From NCBI RefSeq assembly GCF_900111765.1, contig NZ_FOIB01000001.1:186001-250000 (forward strand): a stretch of DNA of 64,000 nt, written 5' to 3'. The notes below the pieces were generated by a model that was given only the letters and a program-made list of their open reading frames with translations, had not been told where the DNA came from and did no database searches. This DNA is from Myxococcus fulvus (GTDB lineage Bacteria > Myxococcota > Myxococcia > Myxococcales > Myxococcaceae). Shown in pieces: positions 1 through 8,265 of the stretch (position 1 is its first letter; each line of letters starts with the position of its first letter). Both the position numbers and the translations under genes were made by a program.

Positions 1-786
1 GTCCTCGCCGCGCTGCAGCGGATTGCCTGGGATGCGGATCGGGATCCCGGACTTTCGCCCTACCTGCCCAAGGGCGGAGTGATGGAGGCGCTGCGCGTGG
101 TTCGCGACCGCTTCGCCAGCGGGCCCATCAAGGTCAGGGTCGAGGATGAGACGACGGGCAACCCCCGGACCGTCGCGCTCGGGCTGCAGGATCTCCAGGA
201 CTCACTTCTCATGTCACCGGACGTCTGGCCGGCTTTTGTCCTCTCCCTCTACTACCGCCACTACGACGACTGGGCGCGGCACGTCATCAAGCAGCGGACG
301 AACCCCGCGCGGCAGGTCACGCTCATTGGCCCGCTGATCGACAGCAGCCTGGGGGTGTCGTCCGCGCGTGAACACCTCCTGCGGACTGACCCAGGCACTG
401 CCTTCATCGGCATGGGGAACTTCGATTCCAACATCGCCTCCGCGCCGATCTGGCCGGGGCCGGACGCTGGCGACGCATTCAGGCTCGCGGTTCCGAGCTC
501 GATTCCCGTGCTGTTCCTCCATGGGGACTGGGACACGTCCACGCCCATCGAGAACACGTTGAACATCCTGCCCTACTTCCCCAACGGCCGAGCGATCCTG
601 GTTCACCGAGGCACTCACGGCCTTCGCCCCGACCTGCGCGAACAACATCCAGAGGTCTGGGCGCAGACCATCGAGTTCCTCAGAACCGGTGACACACGAA
701 ACCTTCCGGTCAGCGTGACGCTGCGCGCTCCTGTGTTCCAGCGGCCATCGTTCCCGGCGCCCGTCCGAAGGCTGGAAGCGCGTTGA
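1..786 (+). CDS. Alpha/beta hydrolase, C-terminal part (5' end outside window)
   Basis: The reading frame is open from the first base, so only the C-terminal ~261 residues are seen; internal GTG/ATG codons at 79 and 82 are unlikely to be the true start. Near the end is a beta-strand, LFLHGDWDTSTP, and then RGTHG, which match the acid (Asp) and His parts of an alpha/beta hydrolase triad as in TAP-like or proline-iminopeptidase-like enzymes. The nucleophile elbow (GxSxG) must lie upstream of the window. The likely role is hydrolysis of a peptide or ester; the substrate cannot be told. The last ~30 residues are Pro/Arg-rich and probably disordered. No partner gene is visible on this strand. Confidence 0.75.
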   Translation, partial: VLAALQRIAWDADRDPGLSPYLPKGGVMEALRVVRDRFASGPIKVRVEDETTGNPRTVALGLQDLQDSLLMSPDVWPAFVLSLYYRHYDDWARHVIKQRTNPARQVTLIGPLIDSSLGVSSAREHLLRTDPGTAFIGMGNFDSNIASAPIWPGPDAGDAFRLAVPSSIPVLFLHGDWDTSTPIENTLNILPYFPNGRAILVHRGTHGLRPDLREQHPEVWAQTIEFLRTGDTRNLPVSVTLRAPVFQRPSFPAPVRRLEAR

Positions 787-1059
787 GCCCCTTGGAGTCG
801 CGTCAGTTTCGTCGAGTCCACTCAAACTCATGCAGGCACCTCCGGTAGGTGAGCGGGCAGCCACTCTTCGCTGCCCACCGAAGCAGCGCCTGGCGCTGCT
901 TCCTCTTCAACCACTGCCTGCCTTTGCCCTCGGGCAGGGCCTTCTCGCTCTCAGGTCTTCTGCGCACACAGAGCCGAACGGGAGGTGCCCCTGCTCCCTC
1001 TTCCCGCTCGCCACGCGCCCGCCTGCTCTCCAACCTGATCGAGAATCACGAACTTCGGT
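787..1059. other. Gap between hydrolase and micro membrane protein; possible gene remnant on the minus strand
   Basis: I see no confident gene here. A minus-strand frame ending at 803 encodes a basic segment rich in Lys/Arg/Trp with codon use like a coding region (ends CLHEFEWTRRN), but it has no convincing start or ribosome site. It could be the tail of a decayed gene or chance. Confidence 0.2.
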
Positions 1060-1194
1060 TTAGGCCCTGTCGTGGTCCTCGCGGAAGAGGCTGGCGAAGC
1101 AGCCCATCAGGAGCATCGCCAGCAGCAGCGCCGCCAGGATTCCCGAGAGGTGGAGCCAGAGGCCGGTGATGAGCTGATGCGTGGACGGGCTCAT
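1060..1194 (-). CDS. Micro membrane protein, 44 aa
   Basis: The ATG at 1194 overlaps the stop of the GspG-like gene by four bases (ATGA), so the two are probably translationally coupled. The protein is one long hydrophobic helix (about residues 13-31) with a short charged tail, FREDHDRA. A Cys at the end of the helix (LLMGC) could be a lipobox, but the hydrophobic stretch is more like a plain membrane anchor. Function is unknown; position suggests it helps or anchors the upstream pseudopilin-like protein. Confidence 0.55.
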   Translation of the reverse strand: MSPSTHQLITGLWLHLSGILAALLLAMLLMGCFASLFREDHDRA

Positions 1195-1631
1195 GGCGTC
1201 GGCCCGCCTTCGGGCGCTGGCGCCACGGGGAAGGTCAGCTCGAGGTCCGCGTCGTTGCCATCGCCGCCGAGGTCTCCATCGGCGCCGAGGCTGCGCAGCA
1301 GCACCTGTCCGTCGCGCACCGTGTACTCGTAGGCGTTGTGCCACGGGTCCATCGGCAGGACTTCGAGCGCGTGATGCTCGACGAGCAGCATGAGCCCTTC
1401 GGCCTCTGTGGGGAGACGGCCTTGTGCCTCCTGGTGAAGCAGGAGCGCTCCCTGGATGGAGCGCAGGTCGAGGGCCGCGCGGTCCCGACGTGAGCCCTCC
1501 GTGTTGACGGAGACGGCCACGAGCAGCGTGAACAGCAGCAGGAGCACCCCAATCACCGCGACAACGATGACGGCGAGGCCGGCTTGTCGGAGTGCTCGCG
1601 AGAGTGGGCGGCGAGGGATGGATTCGGTCAT
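1191..1631 (-). CDS. GspG-like (type II secretion pseudopilin family) protein without prepilin motif
   Basis: A 146-aa protein: short N-terminal cytoplasmic part, one membrane helix (~residues 18-40), then a periplasmic domain with the GspG signature: GRLPTEAEGL, LPMDPWHNAYEY and SLGADGDLGGDGNDADL, the last being the usual calcium-loop region. Normal GspG has a type III prepilin signal (G|FTxxE) before the helix; here the sequence is RQAGLAVIVV, with no such motif. It is thus a membrane-anchored GspG-like domain, not a processed pseudopilin. I chose ATG 1631; a TTG six codons upstream is the alternative. It is followed by an overlapping micro membrane protein. No other secretion gene is nearby. 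Confidence 0.75.
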   Translation of the reverse strand: MTESIPRRPLSRALRQAGLAVIVVAVIGVLLLLFTLLVAVSVNTEGSRRDRAALDLRSIQGALLLHQEAQGRLPTEAEGLMLLVEHHALEVLPMDPWHNAYEYTVRDGQVLLRSLGADGDLGGDGNDADLELTFPVAPAPEGGPTP

Positions 1632-1704
1632 CGCCGCCCCGCGTTTCAAGCCACGTGCCGAGGAGGCGCTCCCCTGGCTCCGACGGACTCGCGTCCTTCG
1701 ATGT

Positions 1705-1750
1705 CTGTCATTCCGTCAAGGCCACGGGTCCGCACCGGCCGGAATGACAG
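1705..1750. repeat. Inverted repeat, 11-bp perfect arms
   Basis: CTGTCATTCCG (1705-1715) and its exact complement CGGAATGACAG (1740-1750) are separated by 24 nt. The element lies just past the stop of the HtrA-like gene on the minus strand and before the GspG-like gene. There is no T-run after it, so it is not a standard intrinsic terminator; it may be a processing hairpin or a copy of a dispersed repeat. Confidence 0.6.
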
Positions 1751-1792
1751 CCGTGGCTCCGAGGCGCGCTCTGCCCCGGAGCCACGCCGTGC

Positions 1793-2707
1793 TCACGCGG
1801 CCACCGGCTCGATGCGTGGACGCGTGCGCGCCGCGACCGTCTTGCGCCGTCCCTTGCGCAGCACCTCCAGCGAGACTTCGTCATCCGTCGCCAGGGCCAT
1901 CAGTCGCTGGAGGTCGTCCACGCTGCTCACCGGCCGTCGGTTGATGGCGAGCAGCAGGTCATCCGGCTGGAGCCCCGCGTCATCGGCGGGAGTCCCACCC
2001 TGCACCTTGATGACCCGCACGGCCCGGGGCTGCCCCAGGTCTCTCACGTGCTCCGCGCCCAGGTTCACCGCCGCCGCCGCGATGCCCAGGAAGCGCCGCT
2101 CCACCTTGCCGCGCTGGATGAGGAGACTGGCAACCCACGCCGCCGTGGTGGCGCTCACCGCGAAGCCGATGCCCTGCGCGTATGGCAGCACCAGCGTGTT
2201 GAGTCCCACCACCTCGCCCCGCGTGTTGATGAGCGGCCCGCCGGAGTTGCCCGGGTTGATGGCCGCGTCCGTCTGGAGCATGCCCTCCAGGATGACGCCG
2301 TCCGGCAGCGTGACGCTCCGGTTCACCGCGCTCACCACGCCGAGCGCCACCGACTGCTCCAATCGGAACGGATTGCCGATGGCCATCACCAGCTGGCCCA
2401 CGCGCACCGTCTCCGGCGCGGCGAGCGGCAGCGTCGGGAAGTCCGGCCCCTCCGCTCGCACCACCGCCAGGTCCGTGGGCGCGTCGCCTCCCACCAGCGA
2501 GCCGCGCAGCTCCTCTCCGTTCGACAACTGCACCGTCAGCTTCCGCGAGCCGCGCATGACGACGTGGCGGTTGGTGAGCACGTAGCCATCCGGTGTGAGG
2601 AAGAGCCCCGTGCCGTGTCCCCGCGCGTGCTCCACGCCCACCACCGCGGGCGAGGCGCGCGCGACGAGCGTCTCCAGGTCGTCCGAGAACTGTTGCAGGA
2701 GTTTCAT
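1793..2707 (-). CDS. HtrA/DegP-type serine protease (trypsin-like + PDZ), no signal peptide
   Basis: A 304-aa S1C-family protease. The catalytic triad is intact: His48 (TNRHVV), Asp79 (APTDLAVV) and Ser155 (NPGNSGGPL). A single PDZ domain occupies about residues 205-295 (start FLGIA, carboxylate loop region, then GLQPDDLLLAINRRPV). DegP-like proteins normally have a signal peptide or membrane anchor; this one begins directly with a helix (MKLLQQFSDD), so it is predicted cytoplasmic, as in some HtrA-like protein-quality proteases. It lies 16 nt downstream of a paralogue with a damaged active site, so the two are probably co-expressed and may form a mixed assembly. Confidence 0.9.
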   Translation of the reverse strand: MKLLQQFSDDLETLVARASPAVVGVEHARGHGTGLFLTPDGYVLTNRHVVMRGSRKLTVQLSNGEELRGSLVGGDAPTDLAVVRAEGPDFPTLPLAAPETVRVGQLVMAIGNPFRLEQSVALGVVSAVNRSVTLPDGVILEGMLQTDAAINPGNSGGPLINTRGEVVGLNTLVLPYAQGIGFAVSATTAAWVASLLIQRGKVERRFLGIAAAAVNLGAEHVRDLGQPRAVRVIKVQGGTPADDAGLQPDDLLLAINRRPVSSVDDLQRLMALATDDEVSLEVLRKGRRKTVAARTRPRIEPVAA

Positions 2708-2723
2708 CGTGTGTTCCTCGTCC

Positions 2724-3620
2724 TCACGAGCGCCGGCCCAGGGTGATGGGCACTTCCTTCACCTCTCCGGCTCGCAGCACGCGCGCCTGGATGGTGGCGC
2801 CCGTCTTCGCGTCGCCCAGGTAGCCGAGCAGGTCCTCCACGCGGTGCAGCGACTGCCCGTCCAGGCTCACCAGCACGTCGCCAATCAGCAGCCCTGCCTT
2901 CTGCGCGGGGCCCTCCGGGTCCACGGAGAGGAAGATGAGCCCCGCCTCCGTTCCGGCTGACGCCCATTGGTGCTGCGGCAGCTTCACGGGATACGCGCCC
3001 ACGCCCAGGTATCCCCTGCGGATGCCGCCGTGCTCTCGCAGCGACGACGTCACCCGCGTCAGCGTCTCGTGCGGGATGACCACCGCGGCCGTGCGCGAGA
3101 AGGCCGCGGAGAGCACTCCGATGAACTTCCCCGTCGCATCCACCAGCGCGCCCCCGGAGAAGCCCGGCGGCAGGTCCGCGTCCGTCTCGAGGTAGCGGTC
3201 CACGCGGCCGCCGGCGTGCGTGCGCCAGCCCTCGCCGTGCGCGCTCACCATGCCGAGCGTGGCCCGCGCCGTGCGCCCCGGGCGCGCCACGGTGACGACG
3301 AGGTGCCCCACCTTCACGCCGTCCAGCGGCGCGGGGGTGAGCGGAGTGAGTCCGGTGGCGTCGACCTTCAGCAGCGCGACGTCGGTGCTGGCGTCCCGGC
3401 CGATGAGCTCGGCGGGGAGGGTGCGCCCGTCGGCCAGGCCGACCTGGAGGTGGCTGTCGTGCTCGGCGACCTGGCTGGTGGTGAGGATGAGCCCGTCGGC
3501 GCTCCAGACGATGCCGGTGGCGCAGCGACGACGGCGCGCGTCCACGCGGACAACGCTCGGCGCGGTGCGCTCCACCACGGAGGCGAGGGACTGGGAGAGG
3601 GAGGAGAGGTCGGTGGACAT
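2724..3620 (-). CDS. HtrA-like pseudoprotease with PDZ domain
   Basis: A 298-aa paralogue of the gene just downstream, with the same order of trypsin-like domain and C-terminal PDZ. The His of the triad is replaced: where the neighbour has TNRHVV this has TTSQVA (Gln50). Asp80 (ASTDVALL) and Ser155 remain, but the serine loop reads PPGFSGGAL instead of PGNSGGPL. It should lack normal serine-protease activity. It may act as a regulatory partner, peptide-binding scaffold or chaperone for the active protease. The ATG at 3620 is preceded by AAAGGA at a good distance, which fixes the start; the frame is open 16 codons further. Confidence 0.85.
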   Translation of the reverse strand: MSTDLSSLSQSLASVVERTAPSVVRVDARRRRCATGIVWSADGLILTTSQVAEHDSHLQVGLADGRTLPAELIGRDASTDVALLKVDATGLTPLTPAPLDGVKVGHLVVTVARPGRTARATLGMVSAHGEGWRTHAGGRVDRYLETDADLPPGFSGGALVDATGKFIGVLSAAFSRTAAVVIPHETLTRVTSSLREHGGIRRGYLGVGAYPVKLPQHQWASAGTEAGLIFLSVDPEGPAQKAGLLIGDVLVSLDGQSLHRVEDLLGYLGDAKTGATIQARVLRAGEVKEVPITLGRRS

Positions 3621-3752
3621 GACGTGTTCCTTTCGAGGCGGAAGGTAAAAGCCTCGAAGGCGCGCCACATCGGCGGACCGGGCAGGGTGAGGACCTGCCC
3701 GTTCGGGTAGGTCACCCCTCCTTCCGGAGGAGTGAGGCCCGGCTGCTTCACC

Positions 3753-4415
3753 TCACGGAAAAGGGGCTGCCACCCTCAGCCAGCCCGCGTTGGTGTCCGC
3801 GGATATCGGGGCGGGGACGCCGACGTAGATGGGCTCGAGCTCCTCGTCGCCGAGGGTGAGTCTGGCGGGCAGGTTCACCACGCCGCTGGTGGGGCTGACC
3901 ACATGGAACGGGTACATCACCCCTCGAAAGAGGACCACGCTGCTCCGCACGAAGTTCTTCCCGTAGAGGTAGACGGTGGTGGGGTCGGGCGAGCCCATGG
4001 TGACTCTGGCGGGCTCCACGGAGGTCAGCTCGGGGGCGGGGATGTTGAAGCCGAACTGTGGGGACCTGGCGCCATGCGGGTACTGGGCCGAGGTGGTCAG
4101 CGCCTCGAGGTAGAGGCCCTCGCGTTCTTCGAGGAAGGAGGGAGGGATGGTCGCCCGCAGCTCGGTGCTGCTCACCACCTGGGTGAGCAGCGTCCGACGC
4201 GTCATCACGAGGAGGCTGCCGTCGCTGAAGTTCTCGCCCCGCACGCGAACGGTGAGGGCGCCGGTCTCGTGGTTCGTCACCGCGATTTCTTCCAGGGTGA
4301 TGGGCGGGAGGGTCTCCTCTTTCGGAGTCTCCCCCGCGTCCGGGGGAGAGGTCTGGAGGCCCGTGCCGCAAGCACAGAGCAGCCCGAGGAGTGTCGCCAT
4401 TCGTCCCAGCCGCAT
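3753..4415 (-). CDS. IPT/TIG-domain lipoprotein
   Basis: A 220-aa secreted lipoprotein. The N-terminus MRLGRMATLLGLLCAC is a short lipoprotein signal with a plausible lipobox ending at the Cys. Two immunoglobulin-like IPT/TIG modules follow, recognised by IAVTNHETGALTVRVRGENF and by TSVEPARVTM with VYLYGKNF. Such domains bind surface partners or build cell-envelope structures; no specific partner can be named. ATG 4415 is chosen because AAGGGAG lies upstream and the signal peptide begins there. It stands alone between the HtrA pair and another lipoprotein gene, on the same strand. Confidence 0.75.
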   Translation of the reverse strand: MRLGRMATLLGLLCACGTGLQTSPPDAGETPKEETLPPITLEEIAVTNHETGALTVRVRGENFSDGSLLVMTRRTLLTQVVSSTELRATIPPSFLEEREGLYLEALTTSAQYPHGARSPQFGFNIPAPELTSVEPARVTMGSPDPTTVYLYGKNFVRSSVVLFRGVMYPFHVVSPTSGVVNLPARLTLGDEELEPIYVGVPAPISADTNAGWLRVAAPFP

Positions 4416-4480
4416 CCGTGCTCCCTTCGCAGCCCGCGTCATGGCATCACCCCGGAGCCGTGCTTCTTGCGCAACGGCGC

Positions 4481-5908
4481 TCAGGGCGTCGCGGCTGGCG
4501 GCGTCCGGGCGAGCTGTTCGAGCTGGAAGTCCGCCACGTCGTACGTGGGATGGTGGAAGGCGTGCGTGGCCAGGGCGGCCTGGAAGTGCTGTCGGGCCAG
4601 CTCGAGGTCGACGGCACCCGCCTTGCCTGGGAGTCGACCCGCGAGCGCGGCCTCGCCCAGGTAGTAGTGGAGCTGGATGCGACGCAGGCGTACGCCGTGG
4701 TCTGTCGAGTCCTCATCGTCCGGGTTGGGGCCGAAGGTCGGGGCCTCGCCCGTGAGGTGGCGCGCCAGGGGGAGCGGCCAGTCCTCGCCGGGATGGGTGG
4801 CGGTGAAGGCCTTCAGCGCGGAGGCATCCCGGGTGCCCGGTGCCGTGAGGTGACGGAGCAGATGGGCCATGGCGTCCTCCGGGTTTTTCTCCACCAGCGT
4901 GTCGAGCGCCGTGTTCGCGCGGGGTGCGCCATCTGGCAATTCGGTGACCGCTGCCACATAGATGCGCGTGGCGCCGGCGGACTTGCCCTCGCGTGCGAGC
5001 GGCTCCAGGGTGTTCGCCGCTTCCTCCGCGCGACCCAGGGCGAGCTGGGCGCGGCCGAGGAGCAGGCGGGACTCGAAGTCCTTCGGCATGCGCTCGACGA
5101 TGGGCGCGAGCAGGTCCACCACGGCCTGGGGCTTGCCCTGCAACAACAGTCCCCGGGCGAGCCCGACGCTGTAGAAGGCTTCCTTGATGTCGGAGCTCGG
5201 CGTGGCCGCGTGGTCCTTGCGCCAGGTGAGGACGGCGTCGAGCGCGGCACGGTAGCGCTTCTCCGTCAGTGCGCCGTCACGCAGGAGCCGACCCAGCATG
5301 CCCCAGCGTCGCTGGATGATGTCCATGTTCCAGTCGACCCAGTCCTTGGGGTGCTTCACCACGAGCACGTCCAGCACCGCGCGCGTGTTCGTCGGCTGGT
5401 CGAGCATCATCATCGGCAGCAGCGTCTCCTGGAGCACCGCCTGCGCGAGGCGCAGGGCGTCCAGGGACAGGGCCTCGGGTCGCTGCGCATCGCCGGCGGC
5501 GTACTCCATGGGCCAGAACGACGAGGGCAGGGACAGCAGTGTCTCGAAGGCGCTCAGCTTCACCGTGAGCTTGCCCGCGTCCACCGTGGCGTCACCCCAG
5601 AGCAGCAGGTTCACCTTCGCCTCGCGGGCGAGCGCGGGCGCCTGTTCGAGCGAGGTCGGCACCGTCACGGTGGGGCGGACCACGTCGATGGGAGTGTTCC
5701 GGGTCAGCTCGGTCAGCGCGGCGAGGAGTCGTGCTTCCTGGGCTCGGGCCTCCTCGGCCGCTTCGGGGGTGGTGGGGCGCAGGGAGAGGAAGCCGACGAC
5801 GTAGCGAGGCTCGCTCGGCTTGGAGGCGGGGAGGGGCTTGGGCGACGTGGCGCAGGCGGTGACGAGGACTGTCAGCGCCAGGACTCGGAGCGGGGAGGGG
5901 AGGTTCAT
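4481..5908 (-). CDS. TPR-type lipoprotein
   Basis: A 475-aa protein with lipoprotein signal MNLPSPLRVLALTVLVTAC. Residues ~30-130 form a domain with strands such as RYVVGFLSL and VNLLLWGDATVDAGKLTV, resembling the small alpha/beta domain that precedes TPR arrays in many myxobacterial outer-membrane lipoproteins. From ~residue 200 to the end are helical TPR-like repeats (for example LLLGRAQLALGRAEEAANTL). It probably scaffolds a protein complex at the outer membrane. I chose ATG 5908 because the signal peptide begins there; upstream codons give Arg/Pro-rich non-secretory sequence. No enzyme motif is seen. Confidence 0.75.
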   Translation of the reverse strand: MNLPSPLRVLALTVLVTACATSPKPLPASKPSEPRYVVGFLSLRPTTPEAAEEARAQEARLLAALTELTRNTPIDVVRPTVTVPTSLEQAPALAREAKVNLLLWGDATVDAGKLTVKLSAFETLLSLPSSFWPMEYAAGDAQRPEALSLDALRLAQAVLQETLLPMMMLDQPTNTRAVLDVLVVKHPKDWVDWNMDIIQRRWGMLGRLLRDGALTEKRYRAALDAVLTWRKDHAATPSSDIKEAFYSVGLARGLLLQGKPQAVVDLLAPIVERMPKDFESRLLLGRAQLALGRAEEAANTLEPLAREGKSAGATRIYVAAVTELPDGAPRANTALDTLVEKNPEDAMAHLLRHLTAPGTRDASALKAFTATHPGEDWPLPLARHLTGEAPTFGPNPDDEDSTDHGVRLRRIQLHYYLGEAALAGRLPGKAGAVDLELARQHFQAALATHAFHHPTYDVADFQLEQLARTPPAATP

Positions 5909-6217
5909 GTTGGGGGAGCAGGCGGCGGGATGGATGGCGAGGACCGGGGACGGGCAGCGCCGACGCCTGCGGGGGGACTCATGCGCCGTGCTTTGGGACG
6001 GTATCACGGTGATGACTACGGATCGTCCGTGAGGGGCTGGTCGTCCCTGTGGGACCCCCTGTCATCGCGGAGCGGCGCGACAACGGCGCAGACGTGATGA
6101 TGGTTCGTCCGAGGGCGTCCAGGGGCGGCTGTCACCACCGTGAGGAGCAGCCCTGCGAGTTGCGCTGGATGTGCATGCGGGCGTTGCGGAGAGGGCCTGC
6201 CATATGGCTCGGTGGTG
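5909..6217. other. Intergenic region upstream of TPR lipoprotein gene
   Basis: About 310 bp without a gene. It must hold the promoter of the lipoprotein gene (minus strand) and the end of the kinase transcript. A short hairpin (GTCCC-TGT-GGGAC, near 6046-6056) is present, but there is no T-run. I see no ORF or promoter that I could defend. Confidence 0.4.
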
Positions 6218-7075
6218 TCAGTCACGCACGAGCAGTGCGCCGCCCGGACCGAAGCCGAGGGTGAGGCACAGGATGCGACGATGACTCGCGAGACGGCTGT
6301 CTCCGCGAGCGGCCTCTGCCGCGAGCTCCGCGTCGTTGAGCACGAGCACCTCTCCGCCTCCTGGCAGCCGCGCCTCGGCCAGGATGTCGGCCACGAGCGT
6401 CGAGTGTCCCTCCCAGCCGTAGGTGCAGCCACCGGGAACGAGTGCCTCATCGAGAGGACACGGGAGCGCGAGGCACAGTGCGTCCACCGAGGTGTCTCGG
6501 GGCAGGGCTCGCAGTGCTCCCGCGAGGAAGCGCACCGCCGCGGTGATGTGGTGCCCATCCTCGGGACGCGGCATGCCGATGAAGAGCCGGGGCAGCACGG
6601 TGGTGTCCCGCTCGAAGACCTGGAGGGTCTCGCGACTCGCGCACTTGAGGCTCGTCTGGCCTACGTCGAGGCATAGCGCTTCGCGTGCGGAGACTGAGGA
6701 CTTCAGCAACCGGAGGCCCGCGTGTACGGGCGCGAAGCGCGGAGACGCGGCGAGGACCACGGGACGGTCGAGCTTCGTCGTGGCCGCCGTGAGCGCCTGC
6801 TCGAAACCGTCGAGACACGCGAGCCCGCCACTGAGCCACACCGCGTCCACCTTGTGCTGGCGGACCAGGGATTCGAGAGCGCTCGCGAGCGCGGGCATCA
6901 GGCGTGTCGCGAGTTCGTGCTCGGGGACTCCGGCCTTCCGGTCCGCCTCGACACGCGGCGTGCTGAGCAGTTCCCACAGTTCGTGGCCGAGCACCGGGAG
7001 GTTCCACACCTCCAGCGGTGTCACGCCGGGGGCGCGATATAGGCGAGGGCGCCAGCCTGGCTTTGGTGCGCTCAT
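6218..7075 (-). CDS. ROK-family-like kinase with circularly permuted motif order
   Basis: A 285-aa protein of the ROK/hexokinase-actin fold. The motifs are out of the usual order. The N-terminal part (1-125) looks like the C-terminal half of ROK kinases: a long helix, then VDAVWLSGGLACL (adenosine-binding GG, residues 77-88) and a PVVLA strand. The first phosphate loop, LDVGQTSLK, comes only at residues 136-144; the catalytic Asp is in VLNDAEL (Asp248); the second phosphate loop, LTLGFGPGG, is at 271-279, and the protein ends six residues later. The zinc motif CxCGxxGC is absent. The substrate is probably a sugar. It overlaps the glycosyltransferase stop by ATGA, so sugar activation for that enzyme is an attractive idea. 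Confidence 0.7.
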   Translation of the reverse strand: MSAPKPGWRPRLYRAPGVTPLEVWNLPVLGHELWELLSTPRVEADRKAGVPEHELATRLMPALASALESLVRQHKVDAVWLSGGLACLDGFEQALTAATTKLDRPVVLAASPRFAPVHAGLRLLKSSVSAREALCLDVGQTSLKCASRETLQVFERDTTVLPRLFIGMPRPEDGHHITAAVRFLAGALRALPRDTSVDALCLALPCPLDEALVPGGCTYGWEGHSTLVADILAEARLPGGGEVLVLNDAELAAEAARGDSRLASHRRILCLTLGFGPGGALLVRD

Positions 7076-8265
7076 GCGACGAGGGCGGCGATGCGCTCGG
7101 CGGCTTCCCTCGCGCCGTCGCGCGCCTGGTACGCCTTGGAGATGGCGGACACCTTCGCGCGCAGAGGCGTTCCTTCAGCGAGGAGCTGACGGAGCGCGGC
7201 GCGGCAGTCCTCCACGCTCAATGTGTCGGGCGACAGCGCGAGTCCCGCGCCGGACTTCTGGAGGAAGTGGGCCTGGATGGGCTGGTCATTGCAGACAGGC
7301 AGCAGCAACAGGGGCACGCCCGCGGTGAGCGCTTCCATCACGGAGTTGGCGCCGCCGTGCGAGATGAAGGCGGAGGCTCGTGGGAGGAGCTGGCGTTGAG
7401 GCGTGTAGGGGACCGCCACCACATCACCGGGCAGCGAGCGCGCGAAGTCCGTGTCGGCCAGCTCTCCAGCGCTGAGGACCAGGGTGACACCAAGGGGCGC
7501 GGCGGCCTCGGCGATGGTGCGGAACAACGTGGGCTGCCACGAAATCTGGCTGCCGAAGGACACGTACACCACGGGCCTCGTGCCCAATCGCTCCCAGGGG
7601 AAATCCACCTCGTCGCCTCGGGGCTCGGGTGGAATCGACGGACCGACCAGTCGCGTGGCCGGGGGCAGACCCGCGTCGGGTCCCAGGAAGTCCTCGGTGG
7701 CGAAGATGATGTTGAGGCGTGGCGAGAGACACTCGCAGTTGCGGAAGCGCGCGTCGAAGCCGTGCTGGGCGAAGAGCGCGGCGCGCTCGGACGCGAGGGC
7801 TCGCACGTTTCGGAGCAGGCCGTAGTCCTCCATCGGTTCGAGGAGGGAGAGCGCGGAGGAGACTCCGGCCCAGGGAAGGCCTTCGCGATGCGCGGCGAGC
7901 ACCGCCGCGTACTGCATGCCATCCAGGGCCATGACGTCCGGACGGAAGGCCCGGACGACTTGACTCACGGGCTCGAGCAGCGCGGGCACCGAGTCCAGCA
8001 GGAGCCCGCGAATCCACTTCCCGAGCGCGACTTCGTCACGCACCAGTCGCGCCAGGGCCTCGCCTCCGGTCTCGATGCCAGGAGCCTCGTGCGCGGCGGC
8101 GGGAAGGTGGAGCACCTCCACGCCGAGCGTGGAGAGTTGGGGTGACGGCTCGGGGATGCAGAGCCAGCCGACGGTGTGCCCCAGGCGGCGCAGCCACTGC
8201 GCGACGCCCATCATCGGGTTGATGTGGCCCTTCTCGGGGGAGGTGGCGATCAGGATTCGGGACAT
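7072..8265 (-). CDS. GT1-family glycosyltransferase (MGT/UGT type)
   Basis: A 397-aa GT-B glycosyltransferase. The N-terminus, MSRILIATSPEKGHINPMMG, is the acceptor-side Rossmann start with the catalytic His in GHINP. The C-terminal donor site has FVSFGSQ-like sequence (VYVSFGSQ), SHGGANSVMEAL and GVPLLLLPVCNDQPIQA, the usual UDP/TDP-sugar motif of macrolide and sterol glucosyltransferases. It probably adds a sugar to a small hydrophobic metabolite. It sits between the asparagine-synthase-like gene (16-bp overlap) and the kinase gene (4-bp overlap), so the three form one operon. ATG 8265 is chosen because the fold starts there. Confidence 0.88.
   Translation of the reverse strand: MSRILIATSPEKGHINPMMGVAQWLRRLGHTVGWLCIPEPSPQLSTLGVEVLHLPAAAHEAPGIETGGEALARLVRDEVALGKWIRGLLLDSVPALLEPVSQVVRAFRPDVMALDGMQYAAVLAAHREGLPWAGVSSALSLLEPMEDYGLLRNVRALASERAALFAQHGFDARFRNCECLSPRLNIIFATEDFLGPDAGLPPATRLVGPSIPPEPRGDEVDFPWERLGTRPVVYVSFGSQISWQPTLFRTIAEAAAPLGVTLVLSAGELADTDFARSLPGDVVAVPYTPQRQLLPRASAFISHGGANSVMEALTAGVPLLLLPVCNDQPIQAHFLQKSGAGLALSPDTLSVEDCRAALRQLLAEGTPLRAKVSAISKAYQARDGAREAAERIAALVA

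Noticed and set aside
2048..3710. Plus-strand frames opposite the two HtrA-type genes
   Set aside because: The minus strand encodes clear trypsin/PDZ proteins; the plus frames are Arg/His-rich shadows.
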